64,000 nt of DNA. It comes from Xiphophorus maculatus (lineage: Eukaryota > Chordata > Actinopteri > Cyprinodontiformes > Poeciliidae). Below are positions 1 to 12,703 of the stretch, one piece after another (positions within the stretch are counted from its first letter, which is position 1; each line of letters starts with the position of its first letter). A program made the position numbers and the translations under genes. The stretch is taken from positions 30,977,213 through 31,041,212 of the forward strand of contig NC_036453.1 in assembly GCF_002775205.1 (NCBI RefSeq), written 5' to 3'. The notes beneath the pieces were generated by a model. That model saw only the letters and a program-made list of their open reading frames with translations. It had not been told where the DNA came from and did not search any database.

Positions 1-65
1 ACACACATAAAAATTATAATGAGTTTCAACTGAGACAAAAAAAAACATGGGGCTAAAACTATTAC

Positions 66-3000
66 CTCCTCGGCTGAGAGCGGCGATCATCCTCCCCACT
101 ACCGGACTCCTGGGAACAAATAAATAATATATCAGATTAAAAAATATAATGTACACTCTTCATTAAACATAATGACATCTAAGGTGAGCCTTGGCATCAT
201 TGTGAAAATGGAAAGAGTGAGGTATGTTGGTTTAATCTGATTTTACATTTCTATTGCAAAATGCAACAAAGATATTGGAATTTCACATTTTCCTAACATT
301 GCAAAGCCAAAGTTTAAGGTAAATATGGTTACTATTACTGTCCTAAACTGAATGCTTTTTCAAATTCAAACGTCAGATTTTTGGCCTTCAATTCAACAGT
401 GGATAAAAGGAAACTATTTCACAGTTTTCTGGCATCTGTTCATTTTTAAAATGTGTAACACTATTCTCAAATCTGGAGTGTATTATCCTAAACTAAAAAC
501 AGCCTTTGTAAGGCACAGTTTGTGATCTATAATACATTTTAGTTGTTCGGAAAACATCAAAAATAAAAAAATAGTTTCAAAGTTGTCAATGGCATTCAGA
601 CCAGATCCAAATGAGGAACCACTGGTTCTGTTTTAAAGGTGGAAACAGAAAAACAATTACTATTGGAACTGCTGTCACAAAATTGAACTGTCGAGCTGAT
701 ATTGTAATGAATTAAAAAAGAATTTAAACAAATAAAACCATACAAGATGTCATGTATCAAATTAGTTTGAAAAGAGACAGAATCCCAAACAATTTATAGT
801 CAAACATAAAAAAATAACCTGTTATGATGCGTGAAAGAACAGTAACTTTAACATTTACACACACAGGTGTCACACAAAGAGAATAAAAGTACAAGTGGCA
901 TCTGTAGAGTACTGCCCGGCAGAGCCATGCGAAGGGGGCAGAGTTCAGCTCCAACTCAATTTACACACTCTGCAGGAAAATGATCTCATTCTGTTTTTAA
1001 GGTGTGGCTGGGCAGAGAATAAAATTTTCACACACACACAAACACCAACAAGCAGGGAGCTGGGGAAAGCCAAAGTGTAAATAAACGTAATATGAAACCT
1101 CGTTAAATGAAAAAGCCGAGGCTTGGCAGCAGATGAACACTTGGTACTTATCTTGTAATGCCCGGTACTTATCTTGTTTATTCTAACGTGCCTTAACAAC
1201 ATTACTAAAACATCAGCAGATTTACAAAAGGTAAGGGTGAATAGTAGGTTGATGGTGGGCAACAATGAGCACAGACAAAAGATGACTGAAGCAAGGAAGA
1301 AAGCTATAATGGAGTATTATTTGCTGATTCATTCATGCAAATTGCAAACATGACCTTGGCATATTTTGTATGCAAGAGTAGAAAGAGGATAGGAAGATTT
1401 TGACCAAGCCGTCTTTGGAAAAAAAGATGAAAATTGCGTTAAACTATCATTGGCAGTTCTGACAACACTGCTGTGGCTGTAGCTTAATATAATAACCGCA
1501 ACGGGTGGCGCTCATCCGCTTTCAGCCAACGTATCCGCAGGTTTCCATTGTCGGCTGTCAGACAGAACAGCCCAGGAGACAGTTCAAATAAATCCTAAGC
1601 ACAGATGAATGTCTGAGGTAAACTATGAGCAGCTGGAAACATGAGTCCAATAACGAGACTGCTCTGTTCATGGCTTATGACTGCACAAATGTAAAGAACT
1701 TTATCTTATGGTAGGTTTTGATTTTGCGTCAGAAGATTGATGTCTGCTTTTTTATGCAGGCGTGTCACATGCTGCTACCACCTGAACCTTGTTTGGATAA
1801 GAAAACAAAAATTTTGCATACATGAAAATGTGAGAATTTTCCAAGGTGAATGGAAATGTGAGGCCTGAGCAAAAGGGGCAACAGAAACTGGGCACAAGTT
1901 TCTGCTCATGTACAACACCCTGTATTATCTGCCTTCATTAAAAAAATACTAAAAAGATTGTAATCTAGAGGCCAACGGATGGCTTCAGCATGTGTGCAGC
2001 ACACAATGGATTTCCCCTAACTCAGGCATAGTTCAAGGAAATGTTACAAAAAACATGTTGAGGGCAAACAGCTAATTGGCATTTCATTAAACGTCTTCGT
2101 ACAACACATGCACACATCACATCTATTCAAATACGGGAAGCTGTGCAACTTGTTATTGCAGTATTTGAGCACAGGTCACAAGGTAAAAGCATATTTCCAC
2201 CTGAAAGCACTTCCCTACCATTTACTCCATTACTTCAGCAGGTTTTCCCTGGGTCAAAAATAAAACCTCTATAAAATGAGATTAAAACTCAGATTGGCTA
2301 CTAATAATTGCAGCATTCTCTCCTCTATGCTGTTTGTTTTTGTGCTTCATGAGGAAAACAAGACAAAAAATGTGTGTGTACACAGCAAGGCAGTTATCAC
2401 TATGCCTACTCACAGAACCTGTTTTCCTCTCAGAATACAAAAGGCACGGGGTCAATTTTCAAGGCCATCATACGAAGACTGAAACTCTTTCTGTTTAAAA
2501 AGTAACTTAACATCAGCGTCTTATTCATGAACATAGCAAGGGAAAAGCAAATAGATTATTAATCTGATATACTAATGGTTTACTTGTAGGGAAACTGTAA
2601 TTCTGAAACACTTTATCAATTATATTTGACTGGATGGTGTAGGTTTGGGTCAGTGTTAGAGATTCGCACTATGAAAGCCATGACTCTTTCAGCAGTTTCA
2701 CAGTTTTGCCACAAATCAATTACAAAGGTATGATGTGACAGGAGGAAGCACAGTGAAGCTATGATCAGCAGTGCTGCCTTGCACCAAGAAAGTTCTGGGT
2801 TCGAATCCTTGCCTGGGCTCTTTCTGCAATGCGTTTGCATGTTCTCGCCTGCGGTTTTCTTCAAGACTCCAGCTTCCACTCACAGTCCAAAAACATGACT
2901 GTTCTGTTCATTGATCTCTGTCTCTAGTGGTTGTTTTTCCTGTCTGTCAAGCCTGTTTGTTGCCCTGTGATGGACTGGTGACCTGTCCAAGGTGTACCCT

Positions 3001-4405
3001 ACCTCTTGTCCAATGACTGCTGGAGATAGGGAACCAGATCACTGGATGGATGATCTAATTGTTTTTGTTTAAAGCAGAAAAGTTATAGTATTGTTATACA
3101 AACAAATTACCTATAGAAACTTAAGAAAAAATGAAGAATAACCACTCACTAGACATAGTAATCTTTCTGCAGAGGTGACCCAATGAAATGGCCTGAGATT
3201 TAAATCAGACAAGTGATTAGTCTTGTCTTATTTAGCAGGCAAATTACTAAAAAAAAACAACTATTTTTTTTAGTCAGTATATCCTTCAAAACTTACAACT
3301 TGCACAGCTTCAAGTATGTAACTGCAATAACTAACACCATGTACATTAATGTACTTTTATTAAGTGGCAAAAATATATACGTCAGCCTCTCCAGATTGCA
3401 TGCGTCTTTCAAATTATACAATGACACTCGCATTTCTAAGCAAGCATGTACAGGTAAAAAGAAAATCTGTAAACTTCACTGCCTAAGGCATCAGAAACAG
3501 TACACAAACAGCTGCACCTACACAGGAAGTGTGCACACAAGCCTGATTTTTTTTTTGTGTACAAGTTTGCTTGTAGATTACTTCCTCTCTCTATTTCATG
3601 CTTTCTGGGGTGGTTCCTGTTTCTCTTAGACCTCCAAAGGAAAGAACAACTCCAAAAGCACCTGTGTTTCTCATTTGCATGGGGCTACCTTCACAACACA
3701 CCATAACACAACACCACACACAGAAACAGGAAGAGAGGGGAAGACTGGTAGAAATTATGCAGAGTGTGTGTGTCTGGGGAGGTGACAGACATGCAAAGAC
3801 ATAGACACACACGTCCATATTCGCCCATATACAAAGAAAGTTCACAGAACTCCTTTAAGAGGAAGCACAATGGTATTTTGTTTGTTCTCGTATAGCCGAA
3901 ACAATACCTCACACATGTAGAGCAGATAATAAAAGAGAGGAACTTAGTTAAGTATCTGAGTAGAACATAAGCTTTTTATCTGGGTGGAAATGTACATACA
4001 ACAACCATTTTAAAGGAACATTATGTAAAGCCTAATTTCTCTGGAAGGCAGTGGTGTGACGCTTTAAAAACTAAATACGACCAACACACACCAGAACGCA
4101 ATTTCTGAGCAGGTTTACTTTGCATTAAGTAACTAACTGAAAAATGATGTGCTATAATTCACGCATGCGCACGGGTACAAAGGCGAAGCACTTGGAGACA
4201 GTCAGCAGCCGTTAAAAAAAGACAGCGGAAACGGAGCCCTGGGCCGCCTTCGACGACTAGAACATGTGGTTTAAGGTGACAGTGGAAGCTATAGTAGAGG
4301 AGGGTGAATTAAATTAAAAGCAAAAATGAAAGCGGCTCTCACCGAAACGCAGGGGCTGGAGCTGGTGCTGGGGGTCGGTGAACGCTGTACGGTAACCAGC
4401 GCCAT
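66..4405 (-). CDS. SSH2: Slingshot protein phosphatase 2, first two coding exons (partial)
   Basis: SSH2 dephosphorylates and reactivates ADF/cofilin and so promotes actin filament turnover in the cytoplasm. Only the N-terminus lies here. Coding exon 1 is 4343..4405 (ATG at 4405-4403, 21 codons) and reads MALVTVQRSPTPSTSSSPCV, then S. This matches the recalled start of human SSH2 almost residue for residue. It ends at a GT donor (gtgaga). Exon 2 is 66..109 after a cccag acceptor. It joins in frame and adds ESGSGEDDRRSQPR plus two bases, like the acidic CRSQPR stretch of human SSH2. The catalytic phosphatase domain and the rest of the gene are beyond the left edge. Intron 1 is about 4.2 kb. 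A 17-codon upstream ORF precedes the ATG. SSH2 lies beside NSRP1 in human too, which supports the call. Confidence 0.93.
110..4342 (-). other. SSH2 intron 1, with one SINE
   Basis: This is the intron between the two SSH2 coding exons. Apart from a tRNA-derived SINE near 2740-3050 it is AT-rich unique-looking DNA. Short ORFs in it show no recognisable protein, codon bias or splice context, and I do not call them. Alternative SSH2 5' exons could be present but cannot be recognised by eye. Confidence 0.7.
2740..3050 (+). repeat. tRNA-derived SINE with LINE-like tail
   Basis: The segment has a Pol III B-box (GGTTCGAATCC, 2798-2808) after a degenerate tRNA-like head. It continues with typical fish SINE body motifs (TTTGCATGTTCTC, CAGTCCAAAAACATG, GATGGACTGGTGACCTGTCC) and a 3' part ending in GACTGCTGGAGATAGG and a short GGATGGATGAT tail. 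It has diverged from the family consensus as I recall it, so it is probably old. Confidence 0.75.
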
Positions 4406-4459
4406 TCAGCGACCGGGAAGGGGGCACCTGTGAGGAAGCGATGCCGTCGAGACGAGCAT
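4406..4459 (-). CDS. Upstream ORF of SSH2, 17 codons, stop abutting the main ATG
   Basis: On the minus strand an ATG at 4459-4457 opens a 17-codon ORF (MLVSTASLPHRCPLPGR). Its TGA stop (4408-4406) is followed without a gap by the SSH2 ATG (4405-4403), in the same frame. The uATG has a purine (G) at -3; the main ATG has T at -3 and G at +4. If the 5' UTR includes it, this layout would favour initiation control or termination-reinitiation. A functional product is not claimed. The transcription start is unknown, so its inclusion in the mRNA is inferred. Confidence 0.45.
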   Translation of the reverse strand: MLVSTASLPHRCPLPGR

Positions 4460-4700
4460 AGCTGTCCTGAGAGGGGGAAACCTCCGTAGAAGCCGAGTTA
4501 TTTGTTCCTCTGGCTGTTTTTCCTTTTCTTCTTTCTCTCTGGTCGTGGACAGTTTGACTACTCCCCGGCTGTTTCCTCTGTCAGTTTCAGCTGCGCATGC
4601 GCAACTATCCCTAGCTTGTCAGTCTCGATTAACCGTCTGAGTGCCGGGTGTAAACAAAGCAGCTGTGAGAAGTGTGCCTTAGGCTAGCCATAATGTAACT
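4406..4700 (-). promoter_or_regulatory. SSH2 5' UTR and promoter with NRF1 palindrome
   Basis: A GC-richer patch in AT-rich surroundings lies directly upstream of the SSH2 ATG. A perfect NRF1-type palindrome, TGCGCATGCGCA, is at 4592-4603. A second, shorter GCATGCGCAC-type site is near 4161-4172. No TATA box is obvious, which suits a CpG-type housekeeping promoter. The transcription start cannot be fixed from sequence alone. Confidence 0.6.
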
Positions 4701-7700
4701 TCTAACAACATAGTTATGAATTTCAATGAAAAAACTTGAATTTCTTTCCTGACAAATACGGTGCAATCATTAGATGCACACAAATATGTCCCTGAGAGAC
4801 CTCCTCTGTTATAATTTAACAAAACTAGATTAAACTGAATAAATAAGTCTTTGTCTGGGATTTAACAGTCCATCTACAATCTAACCATGTCTTATGGTCA
4901 TGAAAGTTTGTTGGTAACTGAAATAACAGTTGGCTGAAGAATGTTAGTGATGCATATCTCCCTATTTGCAGGGAGCACAATGAGATTCTTGATAAACTGA
5001 AGTTACAAATACGCTTATCTAACATTTCAGACAAACAAAAAAGCAATTAAACATTTAAATATATTATGCAAACTAATTTGTATCATCAGTTGTCAAAGCA
5101 AGTGACAACGTCTTAACTTATTTCTGTACCTGAATAAAAATATGTGAGAAATGATCAAAAACACAAATTTACCATGGGGTTAAATAACCAAGCAAGGCAA
5201 AATCTTATTACCTGTAGAAGTAGAAGACTTATGCATTCATGGAAAAAAAAACTCTACACACAAAAGTCAAAACTCAGTATTAAAACCCATCACTTTCTAT
5301 CTGTGGGAACAATAAACTTAGCTTTATTCAAAACTATAACACATTTACTGAAAATGGCTCAGAAAAGCCACAAATAATAAAAATTACTGGGGAAATTATA
5401 GAGACTAAAACACAAATGAAAACAGCTGTACAGGGATTTCTGATAATGGAGATGCAAGCTATTGGAAAACAAATCAACAGACACAGAGCTGCTAAATACG
5501 TAAAAAGAATACAATGAACAGCAATAGCACCAGCACAAATTCAAAGATGGTATTTTCAACAAATCCATTAAAAATGTATTCGTTTCGTGACTTCTCGTTT
5601 CTTCAGTTAAAGTATTTGTGATTCACAATAGCTCGAGGTTCATCACCACAGAGCTGGTGAGAAGTGTTTATGAGAAAATTCTCATAATACACAAAGAGTG
5701 TATTTACAGACAATAGATCATAGATTACAAAATAAGCATCATTGACAGGCTGCTTCTTTTAGGTCTTTAGTTTAAAACTGTTATTGGAGCCAACCATTGC
5801 AGTTCTCACTGAAAGATCTATGGTTGTTTTCCCAATGGTTGCTAACTCGTACATTATTTTATTTGCATATACAAAGTGAAGTGGCTATAGGAAGTTGGGT
5901 TACATGTCACAACTTGTGACATGTAACCCAACAGGTTACATGTCACAGGTTCAGACAGACAGATGTAGCCTGTCTGTCTGAACCTGTACTGCTGCAGTGT
6001 TATCTTCACCGCCTGAGTCCGTGCACAGATTGATGATAACAAGAACTATAGCCTGTAACAAACACTCGTATGTGTGTCATTGAAAGAGGCGGCACAGCCC
6101 AGATACCAGACTGTGCATCAGTATGCACATAAGGAGAAATTGTTGTAGCTATTACTATGAGCTGTTTACAGACTGGTTTCATTTTGATAATCAGACAGAA
6201 ATGCCAGAATATTATAGATTAAAGCGATGAATCACGACGCTTGGAGCCAATCTGAAACAAATATTCAAACCATTCATGCCGTTTCCTGGTTGTTGTCAGC
6301 TCTCTTCTATTTATGCGTCATTCGAAAGCATGAGGGGGAATTTTTATATCTCATTTTTGTCCCTTCTTTTAACATCCTTTGTCTTTATGATTGCCTGCGT
6401 GTCGTTTTAGTCATTCACATCTGAGCTCCCTCTATCAGCACTCTTTTCATTCATGTGTCAGTTTCTTTGGCTGTTCTATTTGTACCAGAGGGATTAGCAG
6501 TAACTGCAGAAAGGAGATGAGATGCAGATTACGACAGAGATAATAGTCTTTGGATTTAGACTCATTCAGAGGAAGCTGTGGGAATATGAAACCACAGGTT
6601 TAATCATAGGTGAGCCATGAGCTCTGGGGATCTGCCCCAACATAATGGCTTACCACTTACAGAAACAGAGGCGAGACAGCAATGAAACCGTGTAAAGTTT
6701 CTGTCCGCAGATGCTGTTATTGCTCATGCTGCTCCACTCTGACAATGGTAGCAAAATCACTTTTAATTTTTACAGCATTTTGACAGATATACTGTATCCC
6801 TGGGCCTCCTATTTAATATTAATTGTTGTATTTGAAACACAAAAAACCATGGGCTCCATGCATGTTCAGTAAGACCTGTGGCCATCTTAACTTGATAAAC
6901 CTAACTGGATTTACCAGGATTGTTAGAATCAACATTTTAATTTGCCAGTGTTGAGGATTTTGACCTCTGTTGCTGGATTTTGTTAACTGACCACTACAGG
7001 GCTTCGGTCAGAAAGCACGCTGGTCATCAGGTGTTTAAATAGGTTTACTGAAGAATTATGTCAGTGGTGCAAATAAATTGAAGCAGTTTTTGGAAATACA
7101 GAAATAATAAATAAAGGTTAAAAATTACTGTTGCAAAAAATTTAAATATAACAGCTCACCAGCATTATGGTAATTCCCTCTGAGATAAGGGCTGTTTAAA
7201 TTTAAATGATGCAAAACTTGGAATCAATCTAGCTCTCACTAGTCAAAGCTCAAAAACTAACGGTTAAATGCTAGATAGTTTTAATAAAAATCAACCACAT
7301 TAAGAATAAAACAGACGTTAACAAAATATAGAAATATACCAGCTGCTAAACAACTGTCATGTCACATGACTAATACCACTACTCACATCATCAATGACTG
7401 CGGCACCGGCCTCAACAGTAAACAGAAAACAGATCAGCTGACGAAAGTCAAGAAGAAGAAAATAAACGGAACAAACCTCCTTCAAAATAACTTTTAAAAG
7501 ACCTTCAAAATAAAAGCATAGATATGAGACATTGAACTACTTGAAGAATTAATAACAGCTAAGTCATTTATTTCTGTTGGATATAGTTTGAATCTCCACT
7601 GTGTCCAAACAAGTAATGGCAGCACCACACAACAAAAAATAAAAACGGAATTTATAGTCAAAAGCACATAAATTATGCAGTACATTTGTGTCCTAAAAAA

Positions 7701-8830
7701 TATCAAGTAATAGTACTTTAAGGTAAATTTAATTAATTTTAAATTAATTCATGAAAACAGTCTCATATTCATCACATTTAATGTACACGCCATGCAGATT
7801 TGGACTTTGACTGGGCCCCTCAAACACATGGACGTACTGTGATCTAATCATTCTGGCTGTATGTTTAGTTTTCTGCTGAAAGACGAACTTCTTCCAATTG
7901 GTTGCTGTGTCCCTTATTTGATTGTGGCAAACTACAAACTACAAATAGCATTTTTTCAGCAGTTATTTTCTTCTTACCAATCATTATAGTCATAATAAAT
8001 TAGAATGTTATTGAAATGTTTGCTATTTTGGTAGCACAATTCAGCAAGTGAAACAGATTACTGAGATTAATTATGCACAAGTTGATGTTTTCAAGCCTAA
8101 GTTTCTGTTAATTGCGATTATTTTCCACTTACAACTATGAAAGCTTGACATTTTGTTATTCTGTACAATATAAAAAGTACCGAAATGTGACCTTATTGAA
8201 ATATTTGCTAAATACCAGCTCAAATGTTATTTTCAAAATGTACTTTTAATCTGACAAACATGCATCATTTGAACACATTAGATAATTAATTGAATATGAA
8301 CTCAAGTAAAATGTATCGGCTTAGAGAAGTGAGTGTCCACACAATAAGCAACAAAAAGCCTCAGAAAACACCTGAAGTCTCACATACCGAACAAATCTTT
8401 TTAATGTAAAGAAATTGTCATACTTAGACAGAAGTACCGTTATGATTGTGTCTAAATATCATTATATTGTTTAAATTAACATATTATTACTTTGGTGCAA
8501 TAACGCTCTCTATTGGCAGAAGCAGGTGTAACACCTGAACTAAGTTGTTAAAACGCTGTACAATACTGAGATTTATATGACGTATAAATCTTTTTAAAAC
8601 ATTAAGCCAAAAGAAACCCCAACAAAATCATAAATGAATGACTAATGGGCATTTCTGTTGGAATTTTCTAATTTCAAACTACTCCGAAATCTATTTTCAT
8701 CTATTTTAGCTAGAGAAATATATTGCTAAAAATACACCTCGTGTTTGAAGAGGTTGTGTTCATATTTTAAAATATATGCTTTATAGCTTTTATTAGTTTG
8801 TGCAGTGAAAACTTTTGTGATATTTGTGTG
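4701..8830. other. SSH2-NSRP1 intergenic region
   Basis: About 4 kb lies between two divergently transcribed genes. It is AT-rich with many short ORFs, none recognisable. The one striking structure is the pair of perfect hairpins at 5894-5987, listed separately. I see no RNA gene here. Confidence 0.6.
5894..5987. repeat. Two adjacent perfect inverted repeats
   Basis: Hairpin 1 has 19-bp arms at 5894-5912 and 5914-5932 around a single centre base (5913); the arm core is GGTTACATGTCACA. The same core recurs directly at about 5934-5947. Hairpin 2 has 18-bp arms at 5945-5962 and 5970-5987 around a 7-nt loop; the arm is ACAGGTTCAGACAGACAG. I found no mismatches in either pair by eye. Confidence 0.9.
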
Positions 8831-8866
8831 TCGAATCTGCTGCGCACGATCGCAGTCAGCAGGGCA

Positions 8867-8876
8867 AAGATGGCGC
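8867..8876 (+). promoter_or_regulatory. YY1-type motif over the NSRP1 start codon
   Basis: AAGATGGCGC overlaps the NSRP1 ATG (8870-8872). This is the usual arrangement for downstream YY1 sites in TATA-less housekeeping promoters and suggests a start of transcription a few tens of bases upstream. The call is by motif only. Confidence 0.5.
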
Positions 8877-11800
8877 TCCCTACAAAACAGTAAGTTACAA
8901 ACAAGCTAACAAGGCTAAAGCTATGAGTGAATGTTTTTCTGGTTTAGAATAAAACAGTTTGGTGTTATATCTGGTATTATTAGCTTTATAATGTTAATGT
9001 AGGACTCACTGAATTATTAAAAATGGCAGATTTGTATTGCTGCTGTTTGAAAACAGCTAACGTTATGCTAACGACAGGTAGCTTTCGTTTATTATGACTT
9101 TTTTAACTTCAGTTTGTATAAAAGTGTATTTCTTTTTAAACTGGTTAAAAGGTAACCTTTAACTTTAACCCAACTCGTGAATGTTATCGGAGAGGGTTAG
9201 TCAATCTTGGCATCTACTAGCATCCCATTTATACTCTGAAGCGATGCAATTTTGCCACAAATCGTGTGCAAAACACAAATCTTTGATACGTTTGTGTTTA
9301 GCATAATGTTCGCCAGTGTGTGCTTGAACATTTCGTTAGTTGTTTTGCAAATTACTTATAGTTTTAACTAATGAACGGAAATATCTTCTAGTGCATCTGT
9401 TTGTGTGCATTTGTAGTTCGTTTATATTCATTCCCCTGGTGCCAATTTATCCCAATTCCTTAATATTAACACACAAAAATGCACATTGTTTTTGGATTAT
9501 ATCTTCACGCTTTTAGTGAACAGTGCCTCATAGCTGCAAGACTGAACTGCAAAGTTCTTCTGTTTAAAACTTGAAAATATTGTCACAAAGACGTAGATTA
9601 TTACTCAGCCCACGATGCTGTTTCTCCTAACTATAATCTTTGAGTTCTTCATGAAGAAAGCAGTGTTTGCAATAAGTATGCTGCTTACAACATCTAAGAT
9701 CGTCGTCTTTTCTTAATACCAGTTGTTGTTTTATAATTAACACTTAGTGTAAACACATACCACCAGACAGAGTTTAATAAATGCTGTTGTTGTCCTTCAG
9801 GTATGGACTTATCTTGCCCCAGAAGAAAGGAGGCTCAAAAAACCCAATTGTGCCAAAACCCTCGGTTTTTGGAGATGACTCAGATGACGAAGTGAGTAAA
9901 CTTTTGAGCTCAGTGTGTCGGTAGCCAATGTTTTGTAAAACTTAATTAATTTCTACCAAACACCAAATGTCACGTTTCATTCTTCAGACATCAGTTGGAG
10001 AGACTCTACAGAAAGAGGCTATCAAGAAGAAGATGATGAAACAGGTGGGAGAAATAAAATATTTGTTGGTTTTGTTAAGTGTCATTTCTCTGCGATTTGC
10101 TATTTTTCTGGAGTCTGTCCATTTTTCTTTCTTCCCTCTTTTTTTTCAAAGACTCGTTTAGAGATGCAGAAGGCCCTGGAGCAGGACAGCACCGTTTACG
10201 ACTACGACGCGGTCTACGATGACATGCAAAAGCAAAAACTCGAGAGCAGCAAGAAAGTCCTGACAGGAGCTGACAAAAGGGTAAATTCTCTTATGCTAAA
10301 CGCTGTCCGATGCATGTAGCTGCTCTGATTATAACGGTTCTCTCATTTCAGTGTGGCTGAATAAAAAAGTAAACACAAGCCTTAAGAGCAAATCTTTTTT
10401 GTCTTGTTACAGCCTAAATATATCCACCAATTAATGAAAGCGGTGGAGGAGCGAAAGAAAGAACAAGAGCGGAGAGATGAGCGGAAGATTCAGAAGGAGA
10501 GGGAGGCGGAGGGGGAGAAGTTTGCTGATAAAGAGGCCTACGTAACCTCGGCCTACAAGAAGAAGCTGGAGGAGCAGAAGGAGGAAGAGGAGAGAGAGAG
10601 AAGACAGGCAGAGATAGAAGGTTGGACTAATGCACTCCATCTGCATTCACACTGCACTTATTATGTCACATTGTTTTGAGTTTAAATGAAACAAAGTTTC
10701 TTAGTGTAGTTCAGGCTAGGTACAGCAGCCCCTATACTTAATAGCACCAAAGGTGAAAAAGATAAAGTTATTTAAATGCCCAAACATTTATTCTGTTTTT
10801 TTTTTTCTTTTTAATAAAATATTTTTTATTGGTGCCCCACGTAAATAAAATTAATTCATTTATACTCTAATGCTTTCTAAATGTCATCTTAATATCTAGA
10901 AAGGCCGATATTGATGCTTTGTCACCTCCTGTTTCCCTGGATTATAAGATTAGCATGACACACAACACCCGAGTGTTGAATTTGTAAAGGGTTTGGACAG
11001 CAGTATTTCATATTTATGTAAGAGATTATATAATTTATACATATTTGTTTTGGGTTTTTTTTCCATTTAGCTGCTCTGGATGTGAGGAAGCAGAAAGATC
11101 TGAGCGGCTTCTATCGGCACCTGCTGAATCAGACTGTTGGAGAGGAGGAGATCCCAGATCGCTCAGCTAACAAGTTAGCTTAAGTTAAATTAAAACGCTA
11201 TTATTTTTAAAGCTTCTGGTAATCTTAATCTCTCTTAATGTATTTTTCAATCCACAGAAATCAACCTTCAGAATCCTCAAAAGAAACTGAGAGGACCTCG
11301 CATGCTCCATCCCCTCCAGCCCAGGAGAACATCCCCAGTTCAGGCAGCGACTCTGAGGAGGACCAAAAGCCAAAGACTGGATTTAATAAACCAGGTGGAG
11401 CCTCAGCTCACTCAAATCGTCAGTACAGGCAGAGGTCGCCTTCATCCGGGAGTGGAGAGGAGAAGGGAACAGAGAGGGACAGAGACAGGCATAAGAAGAG
11501 CCACAGAGACAGAGGGAGAGACAGAGACAGACACCATGGGAGGGAAAGGGACGACAGACATGGAGACAGAAGAAGTGACCGGGACAGACGGAAGGATAGG
11601 GACAGAGACAGAGGTAGAGACGATGACAGAAGCAGAGGCAGAAGGGATTCAGAGAGGGAAGAAAGACATGTAAAGAGGGAAAGAAGTCCTAAAGAAAGGC
11701 ACGGGAAGAGGGAGAGAAGTCCGAGAGAGAGGGAGCGGGAGAAAAATGGCGAAAAGGATAAAAGGAGGAATTCAGAAGAAGACAAACGGAGGGACAAAGA

Positions 11801-12071
11801 TCAGGAGGAAGAGAAGGAAAGGAAGAAAGAGCCAGAGAGGGAAAAGGCAGGAGCGAATGAGGAAGATACTGATGATGTGGAATCAGTCAGACAGGGCTCA
11901 AAGCAAAAAGATGACAAACGGGAAAAAGAAGGTGAGGAGGCAGAGGAAAAGGCAAACAAGTTTGCAAAGCGCAGCACCGAACAGACTGTGACTTCAGCAC
12001 GAGATCGCTACATGGCCCGACAGATGGCCCGCTCTGCAAATAAGACCTACATCGAGAAGGAGGAGGACTGA
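8870..12071 (+). CDS. NSRP1: Nuclear speckle splicing regulatory protein 1
   Basis: NSRP1 (CCDC55/NSrp70) is a nuclear speckle RNA-binding protein that modulates alternative splice-site choice. Exons are 8870-8889, 9801-9891, 9988-10044, 10152-10280, 10413-10620, 11071-11173 and 11258-12071. They total 1422 nt and encode 473 aa, shorter than human (about 558, recalled). The N-terminal part, encoded by exons 1-6 (about residues 1-202), contains QYGLILPQKK, a KPSVFGDDSDDE acidic patch, a charged coiled coil (KPKYIHQLMKAVEERKKEQE) and the conserved KDLSGFYRHLLNQ motif. The last exon encodes an Arg/Asp/Glu/Ser-rich low-complexity region and the conserved C-terminus SARDRYMARQMARSANKTYI. All introns are GT-AG and phases are consistent. 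The arginine-rich repeat makes antisense and shifted-frame shadow ORFs, which are not genes. Confidence 0.95.
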
Positions 12072-12640
12072 CACCATGCATAACTCAAGAACATCATCTC
12101 TGCGTTTCACTTGACTTTCATCTGAGTTCATAAGATTAGAATAAGGTTGTAGTGGAGTTTTCACACACACAAAAAAAAAACATTTAAAAAGAAGCTTCAG
12201 TAAACACTCTTATCACTCATTGTGTTTTTGAACCATCTAGTCTGCAGATTTCAGCACAAACACATTTTATTTAACTCCCCAAAATACTGTAGAAATGAGT
12301 AAATATCCCTGTGAAAAGGAAGAAAACCCCCCTTCACATGAAAACACATTGTTGCAGAAGAGTTTACGGGCCAAATGCAGGTTGAAATAAACTCAGGTCA
12401 GTAAAAAAAACAAGCCAACAGTACACACTGGGTGAAATCCAGTAGACGTGTAGTGCTTTTTATGACAAAGTTTTGTTTTATTCTCCTTGATAAGAATGGT
12501 CACCATTAGCTATGAGAGAAGTTTAAGATATTTTACCAGGGTGCTGAAGCAACTGGATGGATACTTTGGAAAAAGTTTCAGTTTTTTATCTCTTCTGTGG
12601 TTAATAAATTAATAAAATTTCTGGTCCTTCTGCTGCCTAA
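12072..12640 (+). other. NSRP1 3' UTR with tandem poly(A) signals
   Basis: AT-rich sequence follows the stop codon. AATAAA hexamers at about 12603-12608 and 12611-12616 are the likely polyadenylation signals. The transcript would then end near 12630, about 0.5 kb before the convergent snoRNA host gene ends. Confidence 0.5.
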
Positions 12641-12703
12641 ATTATTGTGTTTTGAGATTCACATGACAAAAGTGAAACTGAAACTCAGTGGAGTTCTGTG
12701 CAA

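Noticed and set aside
2798-2808. Possible tRNA gene (B-box GGTTCGAATCC)
   Set aside because: The A-box and acceptor stem are degenerate and the B-box is followed by a SINE body and tail, so it is a SINE rather than a tRNA gene.
11302-11991. Overlapping long ORFs on both strands within NSRP1 exon 7
   Set aside because: They are frame shadows of the Arg/Asp/Glu/Ser low-complexity coding region. Only the frame continuing exon 6 joins correctly and ends in the conserved family C-terminus.
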